Below, one piece after another: positions 24,304-35,328 of a stretch of DNA of 64,000 bases. The DNA lies in assembly GCA_030685235.1 (NCBI GenBank), contig MU839097.1:186001-250000 (forward strand), given 5' to 3'. The notes under the pieces are model-generated. The model did no database searches, was not told where the DNA came from, and was given only the letters and a program-made list of their open reading frames with translations. A program made the translations under genes and the position numbers. Every line of letters begins with the position of its first letter. Position 1 is the stretch's first letter. The stretch comes from Copromyces sp. CBS 386.78 (lineage: Eukaryota > Ascomycota > Sordariomycetes > Sordariales > Sordariaceae).

Positions 24304-25306
24304 GATGATTATCGGGATCTCTAGGATGAGCTCCTTTTTGTAATGGCTGTCATCCTGATTTGTGTTTTGCTCAAATTGCTCTTCAGATGGGAACTAGTTT
24401 GAGACGGGACTCAGATGAGGCGGTGGAATATCAACTAGGTAATGTGCTGGCCAATTTCGGAAATTGGAGGAGTACGCGGCGCGCGTGGTGTTCCCAGAGG
24501 AGTAAGCCAACGGCCTCTCATATGGATGTATGATCGAGGATGATGACAGAGGCGACGCCGGGAGACGCGTGAATATCTCCTACAGACCGCCCTGATGCGG
24601 ATCTCCAACCAGGTTCATGAAAATACTGTTGCTCGCTCTGCCGCCGGCTCAAGCTTTGAGTCTCAAGCCGGGAGCACTGGTGTTTATTGGAGATCAAGGA
24701 TGGATCTTGAAAGGATCACTGCAATATTCATAGTGGTTTATACTGTAGGATCGGTTTACGGACATGTACCCAGCTCAAGTAATTTTGTTCTGTTTGTGTA
24801 CTTTAGTGTCAGGCTTCACCTCAGATAGCGGAATGACCACATTAGCGGATGTCTCGTAGTCTTCACGAACCAGTTCACATCGTCCGTGGACACTCAACCC
24901 GAATGTGAGATGACAACAGAAGTGAATTCAACTCAAATCTCTATACATAACAGTTTCCTATTGTGTTGGGTACGCTACGCAACGAAGGCCCCCTTCGTCT
25001 TCTGGAGCAACTACAGGAAGATGTACTCAAATTGATTGTTGGATGGGTAAGAAAAAGACATTGTATTTTTTTCCGCAACCGCGACCCTATCCTGCCCCTG
25101 CCCAAAGAAGCGTAAAACGTGTATCGCTAAGCCAAAGCGAAGCTGTGACAAAAGAAAAAAATAGGGAAATCTATGATACAACATCCCCCAAGCCATCGAT
25201 GAATTGTAAAAGACAATAACCCGCCAATGTCAGTCTCCGGACGGATGTTCTCTGCGTTCTATGACAAGTAACGCTTCGGGGTTCGACGCTTCCGAGTGCG
25301 CTTCCC
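24304..25306. other. Intergenic region between convergent PARN-like and HMG genes
   Basis: 1 kb holding two 3' ends. No recognisable coding sequence, repeat or RNA gene. A 77-codon frame at 24,595-24,828 has no supporting feature. Confidence 0.6.
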
Positions 25307-26584
25307 CTATTGCGTCTGCTCGGTTTTTGTCTCCTGGTCGTCGGTGTCGTTGTTGCCCATCTGAATGTCCTCCTGTGTCGCCCGCGGCGTGTCCGTTGCC
25401 TCCTCGGCGGCGGCCTTGGCGCTACTGCTGCTGGCTTTCCTCTCATCGGTAGTCTCGGCGTCGGCATCGCGATCAACGTCCATCTCCTCGGCCGTCGCGG
25501 CACCTTCGGCATCATCCGTCTTGTTGCCGGTATCGCTTGTCGAGCCACGGGGCTTGTCCGTTACCTCTGCTTCTGCTGATGCTGATGCCTCTGCTGATGC
25601 TGCCGCTGCAGCCTTCTCCGCCGCCACCTCTTCTTCCTCCGCCTTGGCCTTGGCCTCATCGTAGGCGTCCTTCTCCTTCTTGTATCGCTCCGCGTCCCGA
25701 TCGGCTCGGTCTTCGAACTCTTTCCTGCGGTCTTCGGGGAGATCTTTCCACTCGCGCGACAACGTCTCTTCTTCGACATCGGTGTTGTCGCCGTTGTTCT
25801 CGTTGTCTTTCTCGTTCTCGTTCTCGTCCTCGGGGCTGCCGGACCCTTCGGCGGCTTCCTTGCTGGCCGCCTTTGCCGCTGCCTTCTCTTTCGACGCGGC
25901 GCGCTTGTCGTCGCAGTAGAGCTCGAACGCGCTGCTCGGCTTGAGGGGCCTGAAGGTACCCTTGTGCAGACCGTTGGTCGCATGGGGTGCCGAGAAGGCG
26001 TCGGAACTCGGCGACTGCGTCTGGAGGTTCTGGTTGATAAAGGTAGCGCCCGCGGCACCACTAGGCAGGTCGAGGTTGGGCATGGCAGAGGGCTTGCGAT
26101 GACCACGCTTAATGCGCAAGGGCTTCTCCTTTGGCTGCACGGCTGCTGTCAGCTTACCGATCCGACCTGTGCGTGCGTGATGAAAGGGTGTATGATGATG
26201 TTGATGATGGCGAGTATGTCCGCCCGGATTTAGAGGTGATCCTGGGGGTGATGATATGGCGTCACGTACTGTGGGCGGCGGGCTGGGGCTGCCGTCAGAG
26301 TCCTCCACGTTAGTGCTCGTCCTCTTGGCCAGCTGCTCAAGAAGGAACGCCCGCTCCAGCCTCATCTTCTCGACCTGGCGCTTCAGCCGGGCCAGACGCA
26401 GGCGAGCGGCATCGTTGGCCTCCTCGACCTCGTTAGTGCGTTGCTTCAGCTGGATGCACTTCCTGCGGTAGGCCTCCTCGACCGAGGGAGGCAGCATGGG
26501 CGGAACTGAGCTCGCTGATAGGGGGCGATGGGAAGAAGGGTCAGTAACCTTTTTCTTCATTTTGAGGATGATGGAGGAAGACAT
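25307..26584 (-). CDS. HMG-box protein, Nhp10/Nht1-like (INO80 complex candidate)
   Basis: 425-residue protein, uninterrupted coding exon. Residues about 35-90 form a charged coiled coil (EEAYRRKCIQLKQRTNEVEE onwards, ending RAFLLEQLAKR) that resembles the N-terminal segment of Nhp10/Nht1, a DNA-binding subunit of the INO80 chromatin remodeller. A His-rich stretch (HTRHHQHHHTPFHH) follows, then a basic patch (LRIKRGHRKPSAMP). The HMG box starts at PLKPSSAFELYCDDKR (helix 1) and resumes at LSREWKDLPEDRRKEFEDR (helices 2 and 3). About 40 residues of acidic low-complexity sequence (ENENEKDNENNGDNTD) separate them, where an ordinary HMG box has only ~15-20 residues. The C-terminal third is Ala/Glu/Asp-rich and disordered. 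A GTACGT sequence at about 26,264-26,269 could mimic a donor, but splicing from there to the nearest plausible acceptor (26,167) removes 103 nt and breaks the frame. Assignment to INO80 is inference from the coiled coil and HMG layout. Confidence 0.85.
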   Translation of the reverse strand: MSSSIILKMKKKVTDPSSHRPLSASSVPPMLPPSVEEAYRRKCIQLKQRTNEVEEANDAARLRLARLKRQVEKMRLERAFLLEQLAKRTSTNVEDSDGSPSPPPTVRDAISSPPGSPLNPGGHTRHHQHHHTPFHHARTGRIGKLTAAVQPKEKPLRIKRGHRKPSAMPNLDLPSGAAGATFINQNLQTQSPSSDAFSAPHATNGLHKGTFRPLKPSSAFELYCDDKRAASKEKAAAKAASKEAAEGSGSPEDENENEKDNENNGDNTDVEEETLSREWKDLPEDRRKEFEDRADRDAERYKKEKDAYDEAKAKAEEEEVAAEKAAAAASAEASASAEAEVTDKPRGSTSDTGNKTDDAEGAATAEEMDVDRDADAETTDERKASSSSAKAAAEEATDTPRATQEDIQMGNNDTDDQETKTEQTQ

Positions 26585-26621
26585 GACGGGGAATGATGGA
26601 GAAGAGAGAAGGGATTCGCAA

Positions 26622-26739
26622 CTGAATCAAAGCGCAATTGCAAGGCAAGGGTTCAAAGGGAAAAACGGATGGAGGTGGACAGGGCAAGAATATGGAGATG
26701 TGGGAACCTGTTTTGGAGTTTGGGTTGACCTGGACTTAC
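26622..26739 (-). other. Probable 5'-UTR intron of the HMG gene
   Basis: A strong donor (G|GTAAGT, 26,739 downward) and the acceptor ATTCAG at 26,622-26,623 define a 118-nt intron upstream of the HMG start. The exon before it carries ATG GCG CCA (26,741-26,749). Spliced, this ATG opens a short frame that ends in TGA overlapping the main start region, so it would act as an upstream ORF, not as the protein start; the main frame itself has a stop just upstream of 26,584. Confidence 0.5.
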
Positions 26740-27238
26740 CTGGCGCCATTGTTGGAGTAGTTCTACCGTGGTGGTGAATTAATGATTAATAGTGGAGTTG
26801 CTCGTGTTTGCGATCGTGAGTCGTTACGAGAATGACGAACGGGGAAGAAAATGCGAAGCGACTTGTTGTTTGCGGAAGGAATAAAAGGGAGCGTGAAAAT
26901 GGCCGGCCACCTGCTGCTTTGGAAAGTCATGCACTGTCTGTCGGGCGGTGACAACGGAATTGAAGGTTGAAGTTGGGACGGAGAGAAACAACATGGAAGT
27001 GAATGGATGAGGTTGACAGTCAGTGCAATCAATGCCAGTGGACGTGGATGGCGTCGGGACCTGAAAGTCACGAAACGACAAAACGCCCTGTCCACGTACC
27101 GCGATGTACCCAAGTACAGTTACAGGTCCACTATTTCCGGTGTCCCACAGACCTCTCCAAAAGCTGGAGGTCCCAGCTGCTTTCCTGGGTGCTCCTCAAA
27201 GTCGACGATTCTTGGTCGCGAGATCAAGGGATGTTTTG

Positions 27239-27336
27239 GCATAAGCGGATAGCATTAAACACTTAGGTACCTGGTGCAACAAGTTTGCTGTGATGAATGC
27301 GGACGAGAAGTCTAGAGCTAGACTATCCGCTTATGC
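27239..27336. repeat. Inverted repeat GCATAAGCGGATAG with ~70-bp spacer
   Basis: GCATAAGCGGATAG at 27,239-27,252 is matched exactly by its reverse complement CTATCCGCTTATGC at 27,323-27,336, ending 200 bp before the CCT8 ATG. Paired inverted sites at this spacing could be two binding sites for one factor, or the ends of a tiny inverted-repeat element. Both readings are inference. Confidence 0.7.
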
Positions 27337-27536
27337 TAACTGTTGCCTGCCGCCCACCCGCCACTGCTGGCTTCTATCCGCTTCATCGACTTTTTTTGTG
27401 GGCCCCGCACCGCTGGGGGGAGCTCCTGAGGAGGGTCCATTTGGCATTTGGCCATGGCCAGCGAAGACACCGCAAGACAGAGGAAGCCCGACCAAACAAC
27501 CAAGATTCAGGAGAAACACCAGAATCGAAGCCCACC

Positions 27537-29436
27537 ATGTCTTTGAATATCCCCAACGCCCCGAACGCTGGCCTGTTCAAAGGCGGCTACAACAAGTAGG
27601 TTTTGTCCCTTTTTATTCCCCTGAGTCTGCTTGTTGCATCATGTCAAGTCCTACACCGCCAAACTCCCCTCCATGGCTTGCTTCCTTGCGCCTCTGCGGT
27701 CCCAACCTCAAGGGGGTTCATGATCCATGAACTTCACACACATAAACACAACACAGAGACAGAACCCAAGTTCTAACCATGTCCCAACACCAACAGCTAC
27801 GATTCCGAGGATGGCGCCGTTCTTCGCAACATCGATGCCTGCAGGGCCATCTCCTCGACTGTCCAGACCTCCCTTGGTCCCTTTGGTCGTAACAAGATCG
27901 TCATCAACCATCTCCAGAAGATGATCCTGACCTCCGACGCCGCTACCATTCTCCGCGAGCTCGATGTCGTTCACCCCGCCGCTAAGCTTCTGGTCATGGC
28001 CAGTCAACAACAAGAATCCGAGATGGGCGATGCTACCAACCTTGTCATCGTCCTTGCCGGTGAGCTCCTGAAGAAGGCCGAGGACCTCTTGCGCATGGGT
28101 CTCAAGACTTCCGACATTGTCACCGGCTACGAGCGCGCCCAGAAGATTGCCCTGGATACCCTGGAGGAGCTTGTTGTCGACAAGGTGGAGGACTTGCGGT
28201 CGCAGGCCGGTTTGAGCAAGGCCATCCGCACCGTTATTGCCAGCAAGCAGAACGGCAACGAGGACTTCCTTGCCGACCTGGTCGCCGAGGCTATCCTTGC
28301 CGTCCTCCCCAAGAACCCCGCCAACTTCAACGTCGACAACGTCCGCGTCGTCAAGATCATGGGTGGCAGCCTCAACCAGAGCCGTGTCGTCAAGGGCATG
28401 GTTTTCCCCAAGGAGCCCAACGGCACCGTCAAGAAGGTTCAGAAGGCCAAGGTCGGTGTCTACACCTGCCCCATCGATACCAGCCAGACCGAGACCAAGG
28501 GCACCGTCCTACTACACAACGCCCAGGAGATGCTCGACTTCACAAAGGGAGAGGAGAACCAGCTCGAGACAATCGTCAAGGAGCTCTACAACTCCGGTCT
28601 CAGAGTCGTCGTTGCCGGTTCCACAGTCGGCGAGCTGGCGATGCACTACCTTAACCGATACGGCATTTTGGTCATCAAGATTCTTTCCAAGTTCGAGCTC
28701 AGACGCGTATGCAGAGTCGTCGGTGCCACTCCCCTGGCCCGTCTGGGTGCGCCCATGCCCGACGAGATGGGTAGCATCGACGTTGTGGAGACTATGGAGA
28801 TTGGCGGCGACCGCGTTACCGTGTTCAGACAAGAAGATGAGGTCACAAGGACAGCAACCATCGTCCTTCGGGGCGCTACTCAGAACCACCTCGACGATGT
28901 TGAGCGTGCCGTCGATGACGGTGTCAACGTCGTCAAGGCTATCACAAAGGATGCTCGCTTGGTCCCTGGCGCCGGCGCCACTGAGGTCCAGCTCGTCGAA
29001 AGGATACAGGCTATTGGCGAGAAGACCCCGGGCCTTGCGCAGTACTCAATCAAGAAGTACGGTGAGGCGTTCGAAGTCGTTCCTAGGATATTGGCGGAGA
29101 GCGCTGGTCTGGATGCCACCGAGGTGCTCAGCAGGCTCTATGCCGCCCATCAGAAGAAGGACACTTGGTCGACGGGTGTGGATATCGAGGTATGTCTTAT
29201 CCGTGTATTTACCCGATCTCTAGCAGTGACTCACAATCTTACAGAACAACGACAACTCCGGTACCCTTGATGCCGTGAAGGAGGGTATTCTCGATCTCCT
29301 CGTAACCAAGCAGTGGGCTATCAAGCTTGCCACCGAGGCTGCCAGGACGGTTCTTTCTGTCGATCAGATTATCGTCGCCAGACAGGCCGGTGGTCCCAAG
29401 CCTCCCGGTCCCAACCCTAACTGGGATGAGGACTGA
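27537..29436 (+). CDS. CCT8: CCT8, chaperonin TRiC/CCT theta subunit
   Basis: One of eight paralogous subunits of the cytosolic chaperonin ring that folds actin, tubulin and other proteins with ATP. Exons 27,537-27,595, 27,797-29,189 and 29,245-29,436 give 547 residues, the normal size. The start MSLNIPNAPNAGLFKGGYN matches the theta-subunit N-terminus. Chaperonin motifs: TSLGPFGRNK (TxGPxG), DAATILREL, GDATN near residue 97 (the GDGTT nucleotide motif in a form common in theta), and VPGAGATE near 410. The C-terminus ends GPKPPGPNPNWDED. The first intron is long for this window (201 nt, GTAGGT donor); splicing after AA joins to C and restores asparagine before YDSEDGAVLRN. It is divergent from the HMG gene. 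All expected motifs are intact. Confidence 0.97.
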
Positions 29437-32400
29437 TCTGTTAGAAGAGCGGAAAACGTGTAATTGAGCCAAAGGGACAGATACTGCGGCTTGTGAAATG
29501 AAATGTTGATATAGACAGCCCCATGTACTCAAAGTAATACCCAAATTTTCGGTCTGGCAAATATCTTGTCTGCCCTTGCCACTTTGTCTGATCGGGTTGT
29601 GTGTGTGTGTATGTGTGTGTGGAAGGGAAAGATGCGAGTCTGATGATAGAGCACAGAAGTGTCCTTGTCGGTTTGGCTTCCCGTCGGTTGCCATCGCAGA
29701 GTTTTAAGCCAACTCCGATCTAACGAAGAATCTGCCCCTGAGTGATGAGTGCGAGAGTGACTACCTACAAAACCATAGCCACGTAGAGGCTCGATAAGGG
29801 CTGGGAATTCCCGGTGCTCAGTTTTATATTAACTCGTCAATCGACGCATTTCCCATTAGGACGTCCGATGATCCATGGCTTAGGACCAAACTGGCCACCT
29901 AGTAACTTTGCACTTTCCCTTGGACGTGATATATGGGAGTCATCTGAGCGGCAATGAATGGTTCAGGACATTTAGGGGCGCTCTTTAATTGAAATTCAAG
30001 GAAGACGGATTGAGAGGAATGACAATGCGTATGTTGAAGGAAGAAATGCACGTATAGCGTGGGAAATGGACGAAGTGTCTCGATATCTGTCTAGACATCA
30101 CTCCGTCCTCGAAGTCTCTTCCGTGCATTTCTTAGTTTAGTCTCTTCTGGTTTGAGCCATTCAAGCAGCCTCGTTTCAGAAGATTTCTTTCCCATGCTGC
30201 GAAGACAGGCCGATAGTATATTTTCAGCTTTTGACAAAGTTATTGAACAAAACCATTGCAGTTTTGCCTGTATGACCGTACGTACTACGGACATCGCCAG
30301 ACGAGGGGATATCGCCGAGGCCTATCAAGCGGCCACTCCATCTCCCAAGCTGTCAAAGCCTAGTGGTTCGACATGACTCTATTGCTATGCCACCTGGTAC
30401 AGTATGCTGATTATCGGCCTGAGGAGACGGTGAGAGAAATGTTTCCTGCATAAAACACGACCCAAAAGGATCTCGGTCAGGGCGGCTATCGTTGGCTCGT
30501 TCGCTGTTGAGCTGCGTCTGTGTGTAAATATAAGGTCATTGCGTCTGCATTACGACTCGGCAATGTCTTTTACTGGAGGCGGGGGAATCCAAGATGAATT
30601 GATCAAAGAAGTCAATATTCCAAGAATCATGATACCGGTTTTGATGTTCACATTCCACATCACCAGGCTTGCGCACGGCCTCCATGATGATGATGATGTA
30701 GTCGATGGGGTGGCTTTGGTGATGATGTTGCGGGGCCCTAGATAGCATGGTAGTGTGAAGCAAGAGATCATGATAGACGATCAACTTGACCACCAAGCAA
30801 CCCCTGGCAGCAGTTCACCCGCCGCCATGGAACGGAATCCTTCAAAGCTGATGCTGGAAAATGCGGGGGGAATTTGAGAGGCCATCTTGAAGCGGAAACG
30901 GAGGGAGCTCACGAGCCAGCTCGCTCGGACGCCGGCGTTATCATCGGTTTTTCTCTTGGTCCCCATGGGTGTTACGGTTTGGCCATCGCATCACAGCGGT
31001 CCGCCACCATGAGGCTAGCTACTATGGTAGTTTACCGGTAGTGTAGTAAGTGTCGCTGGAAAAAGCTTCATCGGCCGTGTCCCGTGTGTGCTATATACCC
31101 CGAATGTGTTTGGGATTCTGAAGAGGAGTTGAAACGTAAGCGAGGCAGGGGAAGAGATTCCCAAAGCAACTGGGACACACCCATTCGAATTCGGTTCAGC
31201 TTCAGACCAGCGACGGCCTTGTCTCCCCCAGAATCCCAGACGAACCAGCGTTCGCATCTTTTAACGCTTGGACCCCTGCGAGCCGCGATGTTTTTTTGCG
31301 GCGTCGTCGCGCCCATCTGCAATAAAATCTGCGGGATGGGATGCCGATTTGCTCGTCTCTTTCTTGGCAGGTGAAACCCGGGTATGGGAGGCAATTCCCA
31401 TGAACCGGTGGGATAATAGCGAATGCCGAACTAATCACAGACTCAAGCCGCCTTGCCCCAAGAAGGCTGAAAGGGTCCCGCCTGACCTGGTGAAAGCGGA
31501 TTATGTGTCTGATATCATAGCAATCTGTATGATTTAAGCATTTTGTCTCGCCGGCGCTGCCGTCCAGCCGCAGTGCCGACCTCGCCGACGAACGGCCTTT
31601 GCCACATGACTGACCAACCGGATTCGCGGGCGCGAGTAAACCTGCCCGTTCCGAGTTTGTTAGTGGTGTTGTATTGGACCGTTGGAAAAGCCATCCTAGG
31701 TAGCAATCGCTAATATGGCCGCGCTTGGTTTTTCTCATCACCGTTGCTACACTATATCCGGCGGGTGCAGACAATATGCGGGTTCGGTCAGTCGCAAGGA
31801 TTCGGTGAACACTGGCGGTCTCGATGTTGCAATCAGACGCATGAGATCACAGACCTGGGACCACTTTATCTTTTTGACCCTGAAGAGCTTCATTTTACCT
31901 TGCAGATGGCGGATATGAAGTCTGGAGTCTGGGTATAAATGCTCGGCTTATACACCTGTATTTTGTACAGCAGGACAGGCGAGAGCAGTGACTGGCGGAA
32001 GCTATCGATTCCCAATTGTCAGTGTTGTCTGGATGAGGTGATAGTTTGCTATTAGATGTGGAGGTATGTTCAACGATACCGCACCTCAGTCTTGGAAGTT
32101 GATGATGACTGCTCTTTTGAGATCCCGGCCTTTGAAATTATTGAAACTGCTGAATCTTGAAAGTGGAAGTGAGCTGTGCCCCTCGATCATCTCATGCCGC
32201 CCAGCGGAGAGAAGTGGATCGAGCGAGCACAGGGCCCCACTTATATACGGGCACCCACGGCGGGGGCTCCTAATTTCCAACAAGTTATGCCTTTCGGAAG
32301 GTGCAATATCATCATTGTCATGAGCTTGGAAGGAACAGCTGAGAATCTTTCGTGTTCAATCTTTTGATAGTTGTAGGGAAGGCGCCGGTCGAGGATGAAG

Positions 32401-35328
32401 AAATTTTCAAGTACTGACAACTAGAGGTAACCGCAATTAGCCGCGGCCTCCAGGCAGACAAAGAAGTCAACAAGTTTTGTCCAACTTTCCTTTCCGTCTT
32501 TCACCAGGCCATGGCATCAACCCCGCGCTAGACGAAAAAGCGGGAATCGGATTCAACACCTTCCTTCACTTCGCACCCAAATTATCTCCAGCTCGACCAG
32601 GCCACACCCGACGGAAAGGCCGTCTCAACGGTGTCAAGGGTATTAAGCAGATCGTCGCTAGTACGCCCGCTTCAAGAAGCTCTTTTTTAGCACCATATTT
32701 CCCCAATACCTTCCAGAGCAAGGAACTCCTGACCAAGACTGGAGATCAAAGAAGCTTTCCCAGGCCTCCTCGGGTTCTGCCAATCTCCGGCCCTCAAGAT
32801 GCCGACAGCTTCACAGACCCAGAAGCCCAGCAACAGGTGGGGGCGATGAGGTGCTGGCCAGGGGAAAATCGGAGGAACCAGTAGGACAGGCAAGACACGG
32901 AGGGGACTTTTACCAGGAAGTCGGGCCTGTTAGGGAATCTGGAACACTCCTGGAAGCATCCGCGACACCGATTTGCGCTGGATTTCTATGTATGGCACCG
33001 CCACGTGCTGGCAACGACACCAAGGATGCCTCTAGAGTTTCGGGTTCGACCTGCCCCTCAAGCCCCCCTGCTCCCAACGCTATTCGTCTGCCCCGAAGAA
33101 GACGCCTCGACTTGACTTGATTCGGCTGTTCCTTGATCCTTCAGCCTTGCAAAGCTTCGGTAGCCAAGTCCGCGGTTGTGGACATGAACGGTTCGTTACT
33201 CTACCTAACGACGAACACGTAGACGGCCGGGTGGTGTTCTTTCTTAATATCCTATACGCCTCAACCAATAGTGACCAAGATACGTCGCATCACAAAGAAT
33301 TCGGGTTTTGGACCTCAGAACCTATGTGTTGGTTGGACGGCCCACGGCCCTTCCCGTCTCACCCTCATCCGCCTACTAACATGCTTCTGGGTGGTCTCAC
33401 AACACGGAGGTTGGCCGGATGCTAAGAACAGATGGTTCAGCCATGATATATCAAGCCCTGAAAATCGAAATTCGTCATGGCAGTGCCGACGATCAGTTCG
33501 TCATTGCCTTGCTCATCGTCCCCTTGAACAGGAGGCTCTGCAAGTCTCCAGAGCAAATACCAAAGCCTCGACGAAAGAAGAGAAAATTGCAAACAAAAAG
33601 AGATTATACCAGGCGCAACATAAGCAATGTATTGTCTAGCGTACCGTCATCTGCTCTCATCAACCCCTGATGCCCCTGGATGGTGGATTGCTTGGTTCAC
33701 CACTCAGAAAAGAGTTCGCCCGCGCGGTGTGGCAGCGGAAAATGTCCTTTGCTGCAGGTCCTCCTTAGCGCACGCTTGACCCGGTCAACTCCACTAACAG
33801 AGTAACGATACAAGGAACAGGGTCAGAACTGGAAGCGTCCAAGAGACGATTGGAGGACCCGGACAAGAGATGTCGCGGACTTGGACAAACCCACTGACCC
33901 AGGCGGCCGGTGGCCCATCACAGCCCGTGAGAGGTTCCCTTGGGAGTCTTGGTTCCCCCTAGAGCGGGACGCCCCCGATCGCTCCCATGTGTCTATGGGT
34001 CCGCCCTCCCCCAGCTTGCGTGATGCAGAAGCGAGGAGCAGCATGCTGGCGTGCTGCTAGACCTGCCTGGGTGGTTCTGTGCGAAGCGAACCGCCCGGCA
34101 CGTTAAAGTCTACTGGAGCCCCGATTGTCCCTTTTCCTCCAGTCCGCTGCCTGTCTTGTCACGTCCATCTCTAGCCGCCCTTCAGTTTGTCTTCTAGAAA
34201 GCCGCCCTTTTGTTGGTCGTGGTGTCACGACCCTTCCTTTTCCTACTGCACACACGTCTCTCTAGTGTGTACAAACAAGTTGACGTTGGCCGAATAAAGT
34301 ACCGCGCCGCCGCATCTTGACCTCAAGAGACAATTCAACCCGGTCAAGAGCCAATCATCCAGTCCTTGCGCGCGCCATACTGCTGCATCGAGCAGGCACC
34401 TGCAGAACCGCAGAAGTCGAACCGACCCGTACCGGAGTGTGGAACGAGGAAAAGGAAAGCAGGAAACACCCAAGCCGGTGCCGAGCAACCAGAGCAGTCG
34501 ACGACTTCAGCGATATCCTCGATTCCCTGCTACCTACGTAGCTGCTCAACGGAAGCTTTTTGCTCGCCAATCCGCCGATCATATTCTTCTATAGACGACC
34601 GATTTTTTTGCGCAACCAACCAACAAGAACAACATATCTCGAACAATTGTTTTATTGCGGTTCTACGGGTTAGGTGGCTGTGATACTATATTAAGCCTCG
34701 GGTCTTGGTCTTAGAGTCGCTGGAGGAGTCTTGGACGAATCGGCATTGGTGTTGGACAGACTTTGCGGCTTTCTCACTGTATTCCGTGTAGGCGCTCTGC
34801 GAGGCTAACAGCCACGAGCCCGTGTGGTGAGGAACTGGACCGTTGAGGACAGCAAACACATCGGCCAAGGCTTCGCATCGACAACTACAGCTTGGAGGTT
34901 TGATTAACACGGCTCCCATATTGGTTGGTCCTCAACTTCGAAAGAGAGAAACAGAGAAGGAAAGAGGGTAGGACGGGAGTCTCTGCTTTTCAGTCAGCTT
35001 TGTTCCCAACAGCCATGCGCTGGCCGCCATCACTGGGACTGTTTCTACATTAGGTTGTTGATACGAACTCCAAAGGCTTGACCCAAGCGTTTGTGACTTC
35101 GTGCAGCCTGTCCAAGGGCGACAAGCAACGAAGGGGGAAAGAAGACTTTAGGTTTCTTGCGATAGATTTCCGATCGCCAGTCTTTTTGAAGGAGATCCCC
35201 GCAGAAAAGGCCAAACACCTTAGAACTGTTCGGCTGCAGGCCAAACTTACCCCCCAAACACCCCGCCGCGGCCGCATACAGTCAGCCAACATTCGACGTC
35301 ACTTCGGTCGTCGAAAACCGTCTTCCAC
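29437..35328. other. Long intergenic region upstream of the RING-PH-VWA gene
   Basis: 5.9 kb of normal base composition with no gene I can support. Contents: the CCT8 3' UTR; a GT/TG microsatellite at 29,598-29,621; short overlapping frames on both strands (for example 31,202-31,774 minus and 32,477-32,884 plus) without motifs or continuous splice models; and a C/T-rich tract at about 34,090-34,260 that may mark the transcription start of the downstream gene, leaving about 1.1 kb of leader. Long upstream regions are common for fungal regulatory genes. A noncoding RNA could be present but nothing in the sequence shows it. Confidence 0.5.
29598..29621. repeat. GT microsatellite
   Basis: GT repeats interrupted once by AT, about 24 bp, in the region just beyond CCT8. 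Confidence 0.8.

Larger units (their letters stand above)
26585..27536. promoter_or_regulatory. Divergent promoter of HMG gene (-) and CCT8 (+)
   Basis: 952 bp between two start codons on opposite strands. It holds the HMG leader intron (26,622-26,739) and a 14-bp inverted repeat (27,239-27,336) nearer to CCT8. No gene is supported here. Confidence 0.6.

Noticed and set aside
25561..26106. Arg-rich 181-codon minus-strand frame inside the HMG gene
   Set aside because: Out-of-frame shadow of the HMG coding exon created by its repetitive Glu/Ala/Lys codons.
26167..26269. GTACGT...CACAG possible intron within the HMG coding exon
   Set aside because: Removal of 103 nt would shift the frame and destroy the downstream HMG box.
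31202..31774. 190-codon minus-strand frame between CCT8 and the RING gene
   Set aside because: No motif, overlapping frames on the other strand, and no coherent splice model.
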